Of a stretch of DNA of 64,000 bases, positions 51,546-61,255 are shown one piece after another. The stretch is from Billgrantia ethanolica. GTDB taxonomy: Bacteria; Pseudomonadota; Gammaproteobacteria; Pseudomonadales; Halomonadaceae. The stretch covers positions 1,856,630 to 1,920,629 of the forward strand of contig NZ_JABFTX010000001.1 of assembly GCF_021404305.1 (NCBI RefSeq). Direction: 5' to 3'. How positions within the stretch are numbered: the stretch's first letter is position 1; each line of letters starts with the position of its first letter. The position numbers and the translations under genes are program-made. The notes beneath the pieces are model-generated. The model was not told the DNA's origin and ran no database searches. It saw only the letters and a list, made by a program, of their open reading frames with translations.

Positions 51546-53315
51546 TCAGAACGGCCACACCAGCGGAATCAGCACCAGGGCGATGATCGCCGTCAGCACG
51601 TTGAGTAGGCCGCCCACGCGCAGGAAGTCGCCGAAGCGGTAGCCACCGGGGCCGTGCACCATCAGGTTGGTCTGGTAGCCGATGGGCGTGAGGAAACTGG
51701 CCGAGGCGGCAAACATCACCGCCACCACGAAGGGCATGGGATTGACGCCCAGGCTCTCGGCGCTGGCCATGACCACCGGGAAAGTGATCACCGCTGCCGC
51801 GTTGTTGGTGACCAGCTCGGTCAGCAACGCTACCAGCAGATAGGTGCCGATCAACAGCAGCCAGGGGTTACCGTCGGCCACACCCAGTGCCAGCCCTGCC
51901 AGGGTGGCCGCCGCGCCGGAACTCTCCAACGCCGCGCCCAGACCGAAGGAAGCGGCGATGGTCAGCAACACCTGGGTGTCGAGCCCGCGCTTGGCCGCCC
52001 CCACCGAGCAGCAGCCGGTGATCAGCACCAGCACCGCGCCCAGCATGGCGGCATTCATCATGCTCATCACGCCGAAGGTGGCAAGCGCCACCACCCCAGC
52101 CAGGATGCTCCAGGCCAGCCAGGCCTTTTCGTGATTGGGACGCGCCTGGCCGTTGACCTGACTGATCAGCAGGAAGTCGCGCGACTGGCGGTGGCGCTCG
52201 ATGAAAGGCGGGCGCGCCTCCAGCAGCAACACGTCGGCAGGCTGCAGGCGCACCTGGCCGAGGTTGCCCGCCACTCGCTCGCCGCCCCGGCACACCGCCA
52301 GTACCGCGGCGCCATACAGCGTACGGAAGTGGCCATCGCGGATGCGCTTGCCGACGAACTGGCACTGGTCGGAGACCACCGCCTCCACCAGGCGCCGCTC
52401 CTTGAAGTCCTTCTCCAGGCTCGACTCGCCGTGGCGCGACGGTCTGAGACCGCGAATCTGCTGCAGCTCCACGGCGCCGTCTGATGTGCCGGCAAAGACC
52501 AGCCGATCCCCGCCCTTGAGCCGTTCGCCCGGCCCCACCACGCTGACCACGTTGCCATCGCGCTCGATCTCCACCAGGAACAGCTCGCAGAGGTGACGCA
52601 GGCCGGCCTCCTCCACGGTACGGTCTACCAGCGGGCCCTCCGGGTCGACCTCCATCTCGATGGTGAACTCGCGGGGGTTCTCGAACGCCGATGCTGCACC
52701 GCGTCGCTCCGGCAATAGCCGCGGCGCGACGACGATCAAATAGAGTGCCCCGATCAGGGCCACCGGGAGCCCCACCCAGGCGAGATCGAACAGCCCCATC
52801 GCCAGCCCCGGATAGCGCTCTACCAGCAGGCCGTGCACTACCAGATTGGTGCTGGTGCCGATCAGCGTGATGGTGCCGCCCAGGATCGAGGCGAAGCTGA
52901 GCGGCATCAGTAGCCGGTGCGCCGGCAGCTTCAGGCGCTGGCTCCAGCTGAGCACGGCAGGAATGTAGGTAGCAACGACAGGGGTATTGTTGAGAAAGGC
53001 GCTGAGGGCGGCGACCGGTACCACTAGCCTCACCAGCGCGCCGCCCTCGCGGCGGGGGCGCCCCAGCACATGGCGAATGATCAGGTCGATACCGCCGGTC
53101 TCGCGGATACTGGCGACTAGCACGTACATGAAGGCCACGGTGAACAAACCGGTACTGGAGAAGCCACCCAGAGCCTGGCTCGGGTCGATGATGCCGAGCG
53201 TCAGCAGCAGAATGACCGCCCCCAGCAGAACGATGTCCGGGCCGAGGCGCGAAAAGGCCATCAGGGGGAAAACGGCCATGACCACGGCCAATGAGATCCA
53301 GGCGTCCAGCGGCAT
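51546..53315 (-). CDS. SLC13/DASS-family permease with RCK_C domains
   Basis: 589 residues, about 11-13 helices with a cytoplasmic insert (about 200-380) holding two TrkA-C/RCK_C domains (FTIEMEVDPEGPLVDRTVEEAGL and RRLVEAVVSDQCQFVGKRIRDGHFR). The permease motifs NNTPVVATYIPAVL and ELVTNNAAAVITFPVVM, each with Asn pairs, form the ion/solute site. Such proteins carry sulfate, organic acids or other anions with Na+. The RCK_C parts suggest control by a ligand. It is monocistronic. Confidence 0.87.
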   Translation of the reverse strand: MPLDAWISLAVVMAVFPLMAFSRLGPDIVLLGAVILLLTLGIIDPSQALGGFSSTGLFTVAFMYVLVASIRETGGIDLIIRHVLGRPRREGGALVRLVVPVAALSAFLNNTPVVATYIPAVLSWSQRLKLPAHRLLMPLSFASILGGTITLIGTSTNLVVHGLLVERYPGLAMGLFDLAWVGLPVALIGALYLIVVAPRLLPERRGAASAFENPREFTIEMEVDPEGPLVDRTVEEAGLRHLCELFLVEIERDGNVVSVVGPGERLKGGDRLVFAGTSDGAVELQQIRGLRPSRHGESSLEKDFKERRLVEAVVSDQCQFVGKRIRDGHFRTLYGAAVLAVCRGGERVAGNLGQVRLQPADVLLLEARPPFIERHRQSRDFLLISQVNGQARPNHEKAWLAWSILAGVVALATFGVMSMMNAAMLGAVLVLITGCCSVGAAKRGLDTQVLLTIAASFGLGAALESSGAAATLAGLALGVADGNPWLLLIGTYLLVALLTELVTNNAAAVITFPVVMASAESLGVNPMPFVVAVMFAASASFLTPIGYQTNLMVHGPGGYRFGDFLRVGGLLNVLTAIIALVLIPLVWPF

Positions 53316-53450
53316 GTGCGAGGGTTCCGTTCACAAAGGTGCTGAGCCATTGTGACGGCAGCCGCATATTCTAAAAAGTTATTTTTAGAAATTCATTAAG
53401 ACCCAAAACGCATATACCATGCACACGAGAAACGCGCACACAGTAACGCA

Positions 53451-53474
53451 AAAGGCCCGCTTACGCGGGCCTTT
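53451..53474 (-). terminator. Intrinsic terminator of the cold-shock gene
   Basis: AAAGGCCCGC and GCGGGCCTTT, ten perfect pairs around a four-base loop. On the minus strand a T-rich run follows. It is 44 bases past the cold-shock stop. Confidence 0.9.
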
Positions 53475-53517
53475 CGTCGCCACCGAGGTGGCACCTCAGT
53501 TCATGGTAAGCCGAAGC

Positions 53518-53724
53518 TTAGCCGATGACCTTGATGTTGGAAGCCTGGAGGCCTTTCTTGCCCTGAGTGACGTCGAAGGAGACCTTCTGACCGTCCTGCA
53601 GAGTCTTGAAGCCGTCAGCCTGAATCTCGGAGAAGTGAGCGAACAGATCGTCGCCGTTGTCGTCCGGAGAAATGAAGCCGAAGCCCTTGGTGTCGTTGAA
53701 CCACTTAACAGTACCGGTAGCCAT
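53518..53724 (-). CDS. CspA-family cold-shock protein
   Basis: 68 residues, single cold-shock domain that binds single-stranded RNA or DNA. RNP1 is [12 protein letters not shown]2 is DLFAHFSEI, with Ala in place of the usual Val in VFVHF. AGAGGAATTCGATA precedes the ATG. A long leader is possible: TTGACG at about 53898 (minus strand) with a poor -10 would give about 150 bases of 5' UTR, the size known for E. coli cspA. Confidence 0.93.
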   Translation of the reverse strand: MATGTVKWFNDTKGFGFISPDDNGDDLFAHFSEIQADGFKTLQDGQKVSFDVTQGKKGLQASNIKVIG

Positions 53725-53926
53725 TATCGAATTCCTCTAATAGCATTGATTTTCCGGGAAATACCCGAGTTGCAGTGGGTAAAACAAGAAACTTTTCACC
53801 GGGAAATCAAGACGCCATGAGCGTTTCGATAACCACTTGCGATGTTCGACTTGCTAACCAACTGCACGCATCTTGCGCTCTTCGTACCCACACGTCAAAT
53901 ACTATTTTGTGTGGGTGACGGTAATG
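53725..53926 (-). promoter_or_regulatory. Probable long leader and promoter of the cold-shock gene
   Basis: The 202-base gap upstream of the cold-shock gene has no ORF. A minus-strand TTGACG within a perfect eight-base inverted repeat (53886-53893 with 53909-53916) could be the -35 element. The -10 is weak. Cold-shock genes usually have leaders of this length that fold with temperature, so this is inferred from the family. Confidence 0.4.
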
Positions 53927-55579
53927 TTACCTCGATTTGAGAATCCAGGCAGCCGCCTTCTCGGCGATCATCAGCGTCGGGGAGTTGGTGTTGCCGCTGG
54001 TGATGGTGGGCATCACGCTGGCGTCCACCACCCGCAGTCCCTCGACGCCGCGCACCCGCAGATGCGAGTCCACCACTGCCATGGGATCGTCGTCGCGGCC
54101 CATCTTGGCCGTGCCCACCGGATGGAAGATGGTGGTGCCGATATCACCCGCCAGGCGCGCCAGGTCTTCGTCGCTCTGGTACTGCAGGCCGGGCTTGACC
54201 TCCTCGGGGCGATACCTGGCGAAGGCCGGCTGCTCGGCGATACGCCGGGTGACCCTCAGCGAGTCCGCCGCCACACGGCGATCCTCCTCGGTGCTGAGGT
54301 AGTTGGGCGCGATGGCCGGGGCCTGACGCGGGTCGCGGCTCTTGATGCGCACGCTGCCCCGGCTGGTGGGGTTGAGGTTGCACACGCTGGCGGTGATCGC
54401 CGGGTAGTCGTGCAGCGGCTGACCGAAGGCCTCGAGGCTGAGCGGCTGGACGTGGTACTCGATGTTGGGATGCTCGTACTCGTCGCTGCTACGGGTGAAG
54501 ATGCACAGCTGCGAGGGGGCCATGCTCATCGGCCCGGTGCGACGCAGCAGGTACTCCATGCCGATCTTCGCCTTGCCCAGCCAGGAGGCGGCCAGGGTAT
54601 TGAGGGTCTTGGCCCCGGTGACCTTGTAGACCGAGCGGATCTGCAGGTGGTCCTGCAGGTTCTCCCCTACCCCGGGCAGCTCGTGAACGAGCGGAATGCC
54701 ATGCTCGGCCAGGAGGTCGGCCGGGCCGATGCCGGAGAGCTGCAGCAGCTGCGGCGAGCCGATGGCACCGGCGGCCAGGATCACCTCGCGTTTCGCCGTC
54801 ATCCGGCTGACGCTGCCGTTGCGTTCGAGCTCGACCCCGGTGGCGCGGGGCTTGCCGCTCTCATCGGTGTCGAACAGCAGGCGGTGCACCTGGGTGGAGT
54901 GCCACAGGGTGAAGTTGCTGCGTTTTTCGCATACCGGACGCAGGAAGGCCTTGGCGGCGTTCCAGCGCCAGCCGTCGCGCTGGTTGACCTCGAAATAGTC
55001 GACGCCCTCGTTGTCGCCGCGGTTGAAGTCGCGCGTGCGTGGGATGCCCGACTGCACTGCCGCCTCGGCGAAGTCATCGAGCACCTCCCACTTGAGGCGC
55101 TGCTTCTCGACCCGCCACTCGCCGCCGTGGCCGTGGTAGTCGCGGTGGGCGGCATCGGCATCGCCGCTCTCGTCCAGGCGATAGTGGTCCTCGTGCTTCA
55201 TGAAGTCCGGCAGGCAGTTCTCCCAGCGCCAGGCGTCGTCGCCTACCAGCTCGGCCCAGCCGTCGTAGTCGCGGGCCTGGCCACGGATGAAGAGCATGCC
55301 ATTGATGCTGGAGCAGCCGCCCAGGGTCTTACCGCGCGGGTAGATCAGCGAGCGGCCGTTGAGCCCCTTGTCCGGCTCGGTCTTGAAGCACCAGTCGGTA
55401 CGCGGGTTGTTGATGCAGTAGAGATAGCCCACCGGGATGTGCACCCAGTGGTAGTTGTCGCGGCCGCCCGCCTCGATCAGCAGCACCCGGTTGGCCGGGT
55501 CGGCGCTGAGGCGGTTGGCCAGCAGGCAGCCGGCGGTGCCGGCCCCCACCACGATGTAGTCGAATTCCTGCTCTGCCAT
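53927..55579 (-). CDS. GMC-family FAD-dependent oxidoreductase (choline/alcohol dehydrogenase-like)
   Basis: 550 residues. FAD Rossmann motif DYIVVGAGTAGCLLANRLS, GMC signature 1 in YPRGKTLGGCSSINGMLFIRG, and signature 2 in GAIGSPQLLQLSGIGP. Catalytic His is in HPVGTAKMG and the following Asn/His site in SGNTNSPTLMIAEKAA. Overall closest in type to choline-dehydrogenase-annotated alcohol dehydrogenases. It differs from typical BetA in the early WVHIPVGYLYCINNPRTDW stretch, so the substrate is open. No betB, betI or betT is adjacent. Confidence 0.85.
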   Translation of the reverse strand: MAEQEFDYIVVGAGTAGCLLANRLSADPANRVLLIEAGGRDNYHWVHIPVGYLYCINNPRTDWCFKTEPDKGLNGRSLIYPRGKTLGGCSSINGMLFIRGQARDYDGWAELVGDDAWRWENCLPDFMKHEDHYRLDESGDADAAHRDYHGHGGEWRVEKQRLKWEVLDDFAEAAVQSGIPRTRDFNRGDNEGVDYFEVNQRDGWRWNAAKAFLRPVCEKRSNFTLWHSTQVHRLLFDTDESGKPRATGVELERNGSVSRMTAKREVILAAGAIGSPQLLQLSGIGPADLLAEHGIPLVHELPGVGENLQDHLQIRSVYKVTGAKTLNTLAASWLGKAKIGMEYLLRRTGPMSMAPSQLCIFTRSSDEYEHPNIEYHVQPLSLEAFGQPLHDYPAITASVCNLNPTSRGSVRIKSRDPRQAPAIAPNYLSTEEDRRVAADSLRVTRRIAEQPAFARYRPEEVKPGLQYQSDEDLARLAGDIGTTIFHPVGTAKMGRDDDPMAVVDSHLRVRGVEGLRVVDASVMPTITSGNTNSPTLMIAEKAAAWILKSR

Positions 55580-55806
55580 GGCGTGCTCTCTCTCGGCATG
55601 CCACCGGCGCCCTTAGCCGACAGCAAAGCCTCTCTCTATATGTACGGCAGTTGATGCCCGTTCGAGGCTGATCCGAGGGGAAGACCTGCGAGGAGGCGCT
55701 GTGAACCCATCCCTGGGCGCTACATTTGCCTTCCCTGGCAAATGACCTCCTCTTCGGTCTCCCCTCGGCGCCTCTCACTGACTCCGTTCTTATCCGTCAG
55801 CAGGAC

Positions 55807-57318
55807 TCACTTATGGGTTGGCATGGCGAACTCGGCGCCTGCGTTGATCGAGTCGGACCAGCGCTGCATGATCGACTTCTGCTTGGTATAGAAGCGCACG
55901 CCCTCTTCGCCGTAGGCGTGGGTATCGCCGAACAGCGAGCGCTTCCAGCCACCGAAGCCGTGCCACGCCATGGGCACCGGAATCGGCACGTTGATGCCAA
56001 CCATGCCGACCTGAATGCGACGGCCGAACTCGCGGGCCACGCTGCCGCTCTCGGTGAAGCAGCTCACGCCATTGCCGAACTCGTGGTCGTTGATCAGCTG
56101 GATGGCGGTGGCCACGTCGGGGACCCGCACGCAGGCCAGCACCGGGCCGAAGATCTCTTCTTTATAGATGGTCATCTCCGGGGTGACGTGGTCGAACAGC
56201 GAGCCGCCCATCCAGAAGCCTTCGCCGCAGCCGTCGCCGGTGGTGGCGGCATCGAACTCACGGCCGTCGACCACCAGCTTGGCACCCTCGGCAACGCCCT
56301 TCTCGATGTAGCCAGTAATGCGCTGGTGGGCCTGGGCGGTGACGATGGGGCCCATCTCGGCGTCGAGCTCAAGGCCGTTCTTGACCTTCAGTGCGCGGGC
56401 GCGCTCGGCCAGGCGTGGCACGATCTTGTCGGCCACGTCGCCCACCAGCACCGCCACGCTGATCGCCATGCAGCGCTCGCCGGCGCTGCCGTAGGCGGCA
56501 CCGATCAGGGCGTCGACGGCCTTGTCGAGGTCGGCGTCGGGCATGACGACCATGTGGTTCTTGGCCCCGCCCAAGGCCTGGACACGCTTGCCGTGGCGCG
56601 CGCCGTTCTCGTAGATCAGGTTGGCGATGGGCGTGGAGCCGACGAAGGAGAGCGCCTGCACGTCGGGATGCTCGATCAGCGCCTCGACCGACTCCTTGTC
56701 GCCCTGCACCACGTTGAATACGCCGTCGGGCAGGCCGGCCTGCTTGAGCAGCTCGGCAATCAGCAACGAGGCGCTGGGGTCGGTGGGGCTGGGCTTGAGG
56801 ATGAAGGTATTACCGGCGGCGATGGCGACCGGGAACATCCACATCGGCACCATGGCCGGGAAGTTGAACGGTGTGATACCGGCTACCACGCCCAGCGGCT
56901 GACGCACCGTCCAGTTGTCGATGCCGTTGCTCACCTGTTCGGTGAAGTCGCCCTTGAGCAGCTGCGGAATGCCGCAGGCGAACTCGACGATGTCGATGCC
57001 GCGGGCCACTTCGCCCTGGGCGTCGGTGAAGACCTTGCCATGCTCCAGGGTGATGGCGCGGGCCAGCTCGTCCTTGTGGGTATTGAGCAGCTCGAGGAAC
57101 TTGAACAGCACCCGCGCGCGGCGGATCGGCGGGGTATCGGCCCAGGCCGGGAAGGCGGCCTTGGCGGCGGCCACGGCGGTCGCCACATCCGCGCGGGAGG
57201 CCAGCGCCACTTGCCCCGTGACCTGGCCGGTGGCCGGGTTGTAGACGCTCTGATGACGACCCGACTCGCCGGTCGTCATTTGTCCGGTGATATAATGGGC
57301 GATGGTGTTCTGAGTCAT
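55807..57318 (-). CDS. mmsA: CoA-acylating methylmalonate-semialdehyde dehydrogenase
   Basis: 503 residues, standard length. It oxidises methylmalonate or malonate semialdehyde to propionyl- or acetyl-CoA in valine, inositol or beta-alanine breakdown. Typical opening [26 protein letters not shown], catalytic Cys in [18 protein letters not shown], and end [26 protein letters not shown] (each cited in part). GAGGAAG precedes the ATG at 57318; the frame to 57447 is not used. It is divergent from a LysR regulator that probably controls it. Confidence 0.92.
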   Translation of the reverse strand: MTQNTIAHYITGQMTTGESGRHQSVYNPATGQVTGQVALASRADVATAVAAAKAAFPAWADTPPIRRARVLFKFLELLNTHKDELARAITLEHGKVFTDAQGEVARGIDIVEFACGIPQLLKGDFTEQVSNGIDNWTVRQPLGVVAGITPFNFPAMVPMWMFPVAIAAGNTFILKPSPTDPSASLLIAELLKQAGLPDGVFNVVQGDKESVEALIEHPDVQALSFVGSTPIANLIYENGARHGKRVQALGGAKNHMVVMPDADLDKAVDALIGAAYGSAGERCMAISVAVLVGDVADKIVPRLAERARALKVKNGLELDAEMGPIVTAQAHQRITGYIEKGVAEGAKLVVDGREFDAATTGDGCGEGFWMGGSLFDHVTPEMTIYKEEIFGPVLACVRVPDVATAIQLINDHEFGNGVSCFTESGSVAREFGRRIQVGMVGINVPIPVPMAWHGFGGWKRSLFGDTHAYGEEGVRFYTKQKSIMQRWSDSINAGAEFAMPTHK

Positions 57319-57491
57319 GGGTGCTTCCTCTTGTCGTAGGCTGCCCTCGGCTGGACGGCACGTCTTTCGGCACGTCCAGCGAACAGGCACACGGCTGTGA
57401 CTGTCTAGACTACCGCGCCGAGGGCAAGGAACAATTGAGTAATTCAAAAGCCAGATATAAGCTTCTTTTATATCCTGACCGACTCTCCGCC

Positions 57492-58400
57492 ATGCACGAC
57501 CTACCCACGCTCCGCGCCTTCGTTACCGTGGCTCATGAGGGCAGCGTCTCCCGCGCTGCCGAGCGCCTGCATCTGACCCAGCCGGCGGTCAGTCTCAAGC
57601 TCAAGCAGCTGCAGGAAGCCCTGGGACTGACGCTATTTCGACGCCGCCCCCAGGGCCTGGCGCTGACCGCCGACGGCCATGCCCTGCTGCCAGCGGCGGA
57701 GCGGGCGCTGGCCGCCATGGCCGCCTTCGAGCAGAGTGCTCGCGCCCTGCACGGCACCCTGCGCGGCCGACTGCGCATCGGTACCATCGTCGACCCCGAG
57801 TTCATTCGTCTCGGTGCCTTTCTGCATCGCCTGGTGGAGCGCGCACCGCAGCTGGAAACCGTGCTGCAGCATGGCATGAGCGGCAGCGTGCTGGAGTGGA
57901 TTCGCCGCGACGAGCTCGACGTCGGCTTTTTCCTCGCGCCGCCCGGTGAAGGTCCCGGGCCGGACGTGCCGGAGATCGCCCACCGCGAGCTGACCCACTT
58001 CCACTACCATGTGGTGGCTCCGCCCGGCTGGGGCAGCCGCGTGGCCAGCAACGACTGGAAGAGCCTGGCCGCTCAGCCGTGGATCGTCACGCCAGCGCTT
58101 TCGGCCCACCATCGGCTCTTGCACGGCGCCCTCGACCCGCTCGGGGTAACGCCTCACGGCGTGGCCCAGGTGGATCAGGAAGCATGCATGCTCGATCTGG
58201 TGCGCGCCGGCGTGGGCCTGAGCCTGGCCCGCGACGCCTTGGCCATGGCCGAGCGTCAGGAACGCGGCCTGGTGGTGGTCGAGGGCGTTCGCCTGCCCTG
58301 CGCGCTGTGCTTCATCTGGCGGAGAGAACGCAGCGAGGAACCTGCCGTGGCCGTAGCGCTGGAGGTGCTGAGCAGCGTGTGGGGGGACAGCTCGACCTAA
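57492..58400 (+). CDS. LysR-family transcriptional regulator
   Basis: 302 residues. N-terminal helix-turn-helix [38 protein letters not shown], then the periplasmic-binding-like effector domain. It is divergent from mmsA, 173 bases away, so mmsA is the best target. It could also act on the ligase operon that starts 111 bases downstream. The frame upstream to 57321 lacks a ribosome site and is rejected. Confidence 0.9.
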   Translation: MHDLPTLRAFVTVAHEGSVSRAAERLHLTQPAVSLKLKQLQEALGLTLFRRRPQGLALTADGHALLPAAERALAAMAAFEQSARALHGTLRGRLRIGTIVDPEFIRLGAFLHRLVERAPQLETVLQHGMSGSVLEWIRRDELDVGFFLAPPGEGPGPDVPEIAHRELTHFHYHVVAPPGWGSRVASNDWKSLAAQPWIVTPALSAHHRLLHGALDPLGVTPHGVAQVDQEACMLDLVRAGVGLSLARDALAMAERQERGLVVVEGVRLPCALCFIWRRERSEEPAVAVALEVLSSVWGDSST

Positions 58401-58415
58401 TACGCACCCAGATAG

Positions 58416-58454
58416 GTAGTACTACGTATATCGCTGCGTAGAGGCGGTCTCTAG
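58416..58454 (+). promoter_or_regulatory. Shared promoter element of the ligase operon
   Basis: GTAGTACTACGTATATCG (58416-58433), then 17 bases, then CTAG at 58451. The TRAP promoter at 62664 repeats this element with 17 of 18 bases alike and the same 17-base gap to CTAG. The first ten bases, GTAGTACTAC, are a perfect palindrome. It is likely the binding site and promoter used by the PAS-LuxR regulator encoded between the two. Confidence 0.7.
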
Positions 58455-58511
58455 TCTCGTAGTCATGGCGCAAGCCTGTAGGACAATGACAACAAGCCTG
58501 GAGATGTCCCC

Positions 58512-60044
58512 TTGAACATCGCCCACTTTCTCGACCACAGCGCGAGGGTCGGCCCCGAGCGCCCCGCGATTTATCATGGTCCGGCGCTGCACTCCACCTA
58601 TGCCCAGCTCAGGCAACGCGTGCAGCGCCTCGCCGGCCACTTCGAAGCGCTTGGGCTTACCCCGGGCGAGCGCGTGGCGGTCTACATGAAGAATCGTCCC
58701 GCCTATGTGGAAACCCTGCTCGCCGCCTGGTACGCCGGGCTGGTGGTCGTGCCCATCAATGCCAAGCTGCACTGGTGCGAAGTCGACTTCATTCTGGACA
58801 ACAGCGGGAGCCAGCTGCTGGTCAGTGACCGAGCACCCGACCTTGCCCTGGCCAGCGCCGTCGTGCTGCTGGCAAGGGAGACACTGGAGGGCCCGCTTGG
58901 CGGCAAGCCGCTTCCAGCCCCTCTGACTCGAACGTCATCCGACCCGGCCTGGATCTTCTATACCAGCGGCACCACCGGCCGCCCGAAAGGCGCCACGCTT
59001 TCCCATGGCAACCTGGCCTGCATGGCCAACTGCTACCTGACCAACGTGGATCAGCTCGATCCGTCGCATATCCTGGCCCACTTTGCCCCGCTGTCCCACG
59101 GTTCCGGCATCTACTTGGTCCCCTACCTGATGCGCGGGTGCGCCAACCTGCTGCCGCTCAGCGCCGGCTTCGACGAGGCGGAGTTCGTCGAACTGCTAGA
59201 CCGCTACAGGGGCCTCGCCATGTTCCTGGCCCCCACCATGATCCGCCGCCTGGTCGACCACATCGCTTCGGGGCAGGCCGAGCTGCGGGTCGAACACCTT
59301 CAGGTCATCGTCTACGGCGGCGGGCCCATGTACGAGCGTGACCTGCGCGATGCGCTGGCCATCTTCGGTCCTCGCCTCGTACAGATCTACGGCCAGGGCG
59401 AGAGCCCCATGACCATCTCGGTGATGAGCCGGGACGCTCATGCCCCCTATGCGGAGACAGCCGAGCTCGCCATCGATCGCCAGACTCTGGTGCCGGTCGG
59501 CCGCCCCCACCCCCAGGTGGAAGTCGCCATCCTGGATGAAGGGGGCGCGCCACTGGCTGACAGCCAGGAGGGAGAGATCTGCGTGCGCGGCGACAGCGTA
59601 ATGCTGGGTTATTGGGACAACCCGGAGGCGACGGGCGAAGCCCTGCGCGGCGGTTGGCTCAGGACCGGCGACATCGGCCGCATGGAGGCGGACGGTACGC
59701 TCTATCTGACCGATCGCGTCAAGGACGTGATTATCAGCGGCGGTACCAATATCTACCCGCGCGAGGTCGAAGAGGTGCTGCTGCAGCATCCCGCCGTCCA
59801 CGAAGCCTCGGTGGTCGGTGCCCCCCACCCCGAGTGGGGCGAAGAGGTCGTCGCATTCGTCTCGCTGCATCGCCCGCTTGCCCCCGGCGAGCTGGATCAG
59901 CACTGCCTTTCCCGCATGGCCCGCTTCAAGCGCCCCAAGCGCTACGAGGTTCTCGAGGCCCTGCCCAAGAACGCCTATGGCAAGATCGTCAAGACGGAAT
60001 TGCGCCAGCGCCTGGCTCAGTCGCAACAGGAGGATACCCCATGA
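58512..60044 (+). CDS. Acyl-CoA synthetase (class I adenylate-forming)
   Basis: 510 residues. It activates an acid to acyl-AMP and then acyl-CoA. P-loop motif YTSGTTGRPKGATLSHGN, adenylation motif YGQGESPMT, hinge GWLRTGDIGRMEADGTLYLTDRVKDVIISGGTNIYP (cited in part), and catalytic Lys in LPKNAYGKIVKTEL. The substrate cannot be read from sequence. TTG start with GGAGATG eight bases upstream. Its stop overlaps the thiolase start by ATGA. First gene of an operon with thiolase, SDR and PAS-LuxR genes. Confidence 0.9.
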   Translation: MNIAHFLDHSARVGPERPAIYHGPALHSTYAQLRQRVQRLAGHFEALGLTPGERVAVYMKNRPAYVETLLAAWYAGLVVVPINAKLHWCEVDFILDNSGSQLLVSDRAPDLALASAVVLLARETLEGPLGGKPLPAPLTRTSSDPAWIFYTSGTTGRPKGATLSHGNLACMANCYLTNVDQLDPSHILAHFAPLSHGSGIYLVPYLMRGCANLLPLSAGFDEAEFVELLDRYRGLAMFLAPTMIRRLVDHIASGQAELRVEHLQVIVYGGGPMYERDLRDALAIFGPRLVQIYGQGESPMTISVMSRDAHAPYAETAELAIDRQTLVPVGRPHPQVEVAILDEGGAPLADSQEGEICVRGDSVMLGYWDNPEATGEALRGGWLRTGDIGRMEADGTLYLTDRVKDVIISGGTNIYPREVEEVLLQHPAVHEASVVGAPHPEWGEEVVAFVSLHRPLAPGELDQHCLSRMARFKRPKRYEVLEALPKNAYGKIVKTELRQRLAQSQQEDTP

Positions 60045-61207
60045 AGACTCACATCATCGGCTCGTCACACAGCCCGTTCGGCAAGCTGGACGCCTCGCTG
60101 GAAACCCTGATTGCCGAAGCCGCCAGAGACGCCCTGGCCGATGCCGGTGTCGAGGCGCGCGACATCGACGCCATCTATGTTGGCCAGTTCAACAGCGGCA
60201 TGTGTGAGCAGGAGTTCCCCGCCTCGCTGTCGCTGCAGGCCGATCCCGACCTGCGCTTCAAGCCGGCTACCCGCTGCGAGAATGCCTGCGCCAGCGGCTC
60301 CGCGGCGCTTTACCAGGGCATCAACCTGATAGAGGGTGGCCTGGCGAAGCGTGTACTAGTGATCGGCGCCGAGAAGATGACCGACGCCAGCCCGGGCGCC
60401 ATCGCCGAGGGCCTGCTGGGGGCAAGCTATCGCCCCGAATCCCGCGGCATCGAGGCAGGTTTTGCCGGCATATTTGCCCAGGTGGCCCAGGCCTACTTCG
60501 AGCGCTACGGCGATCAGGGCGAGGCCCTGGCACGAATTGCCGCCAAGAACCACGCCAACGGGGTGCACAATCCCCTGGCCCAGTTGCGCAAGGATCTCGG
60601 TTACGCGTTCTGCCGCGAAATATCAGACAAGAACCCGGTGGTCGCCGGGCCGCTCAAGCGCACCGACTGCTCGCCGGTCTCCGACGGCGCCGCCGCCCTG
60701 GTGCTGTCGCATGCCGAGGCGGCACCGGCCGGACGACGCCAGGTGCGCTTTCGCGCACGCAGCCAGGTCACCGACTTCATGCCGCTGGCCAAGCGCGACA
60801 TTACCCAACTCGAAGGCGCCAGCCACGCCTGGCGACAGCTGCTCGCCAGTGCCGAGCTGAGCCTGGACGACCTTTCGCTGGCCGAGGTGCACGACTGCTT
60901 CACCATCGCCGAGTTGATGATCTACGAGGCCATGGGGCTCGCCGCCTACGGCCAGGGCGCCCGCGCCATCGAGGAGGGCTGGGTGATGCCCGACGGGAGA
61001 CTGCCGATCAACCCCTCCGGCGGGCTCAAGTCCAAGGGGCACCCGGTCGGGGCTACCGGGGTCTCCATGCACGTGCTGGCGGCCCGACAGCTGCTCGGCG
61101 AGGCCCCCGGCGTGCAGATCCCGGATGCCCGACTGGCCGCCGTCTTCAACATGGGCGGCATGGGCGTGGCCAACTATGCCAGTGTGCTGGAGCGGGTCAG
61201 CGATTGA
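60041..61207 (+). CDS. Thiolase / acetyl-CoA acyltransferase (SCP2-type)
   Basis: 388 residues. Nucleophile Cys in TRCENACASGSAALYQG; HDCFTIAELMIYEAMGL, where this subfamily places its active-site His; and the C-terminal GGLKSKGHPVGATG. The pattern is of the SCP2/lipid-transfer thiolase branch rather than classical PhaA/AtoB. It would cut a 3-oxoacyl-CoA with CoA. GGAGG precedes the ATG at 60041, which overlaps the ligase stop. Confidence 0.88.
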   Translation: MKTHIIGSSHSPFGKLDASLETLIAEAARDALADAGVEARDIDAIYVGQFNSGMCEQEFPASLSLQADPDLRFKPATRCENACASGSAALYQGINLIEGGLAKRVLVIGAEKMTDASPGAIAEGLLGASYRPESRGIEAGFAGIFAQVAQAYFERYGDQGEALARIAAKNHANGVHNPLAQLRKDLGYAFCREISDKNPVVAGPLKRTDCSPVSDGAAALVLSHAEAAPAGRRQVRFRARSQVTDFMPLAKRDITQLEGASHAWRQLLASAELSLDDLSLAEVHDCFTIAELMIYEAMGLAAYGQGARAIEEGWVMPDGRLPINPSGGLKSKGHPVGATGVSMHVLAARQLLGEAPGVQIPDARLAAVFNMGGMGVANYASVLERVSD

Positions 61208-61255
61208 TTCCATTCCTTGCGATAGCTCTCTCCAACAACAAGCGAGGCAATACGC

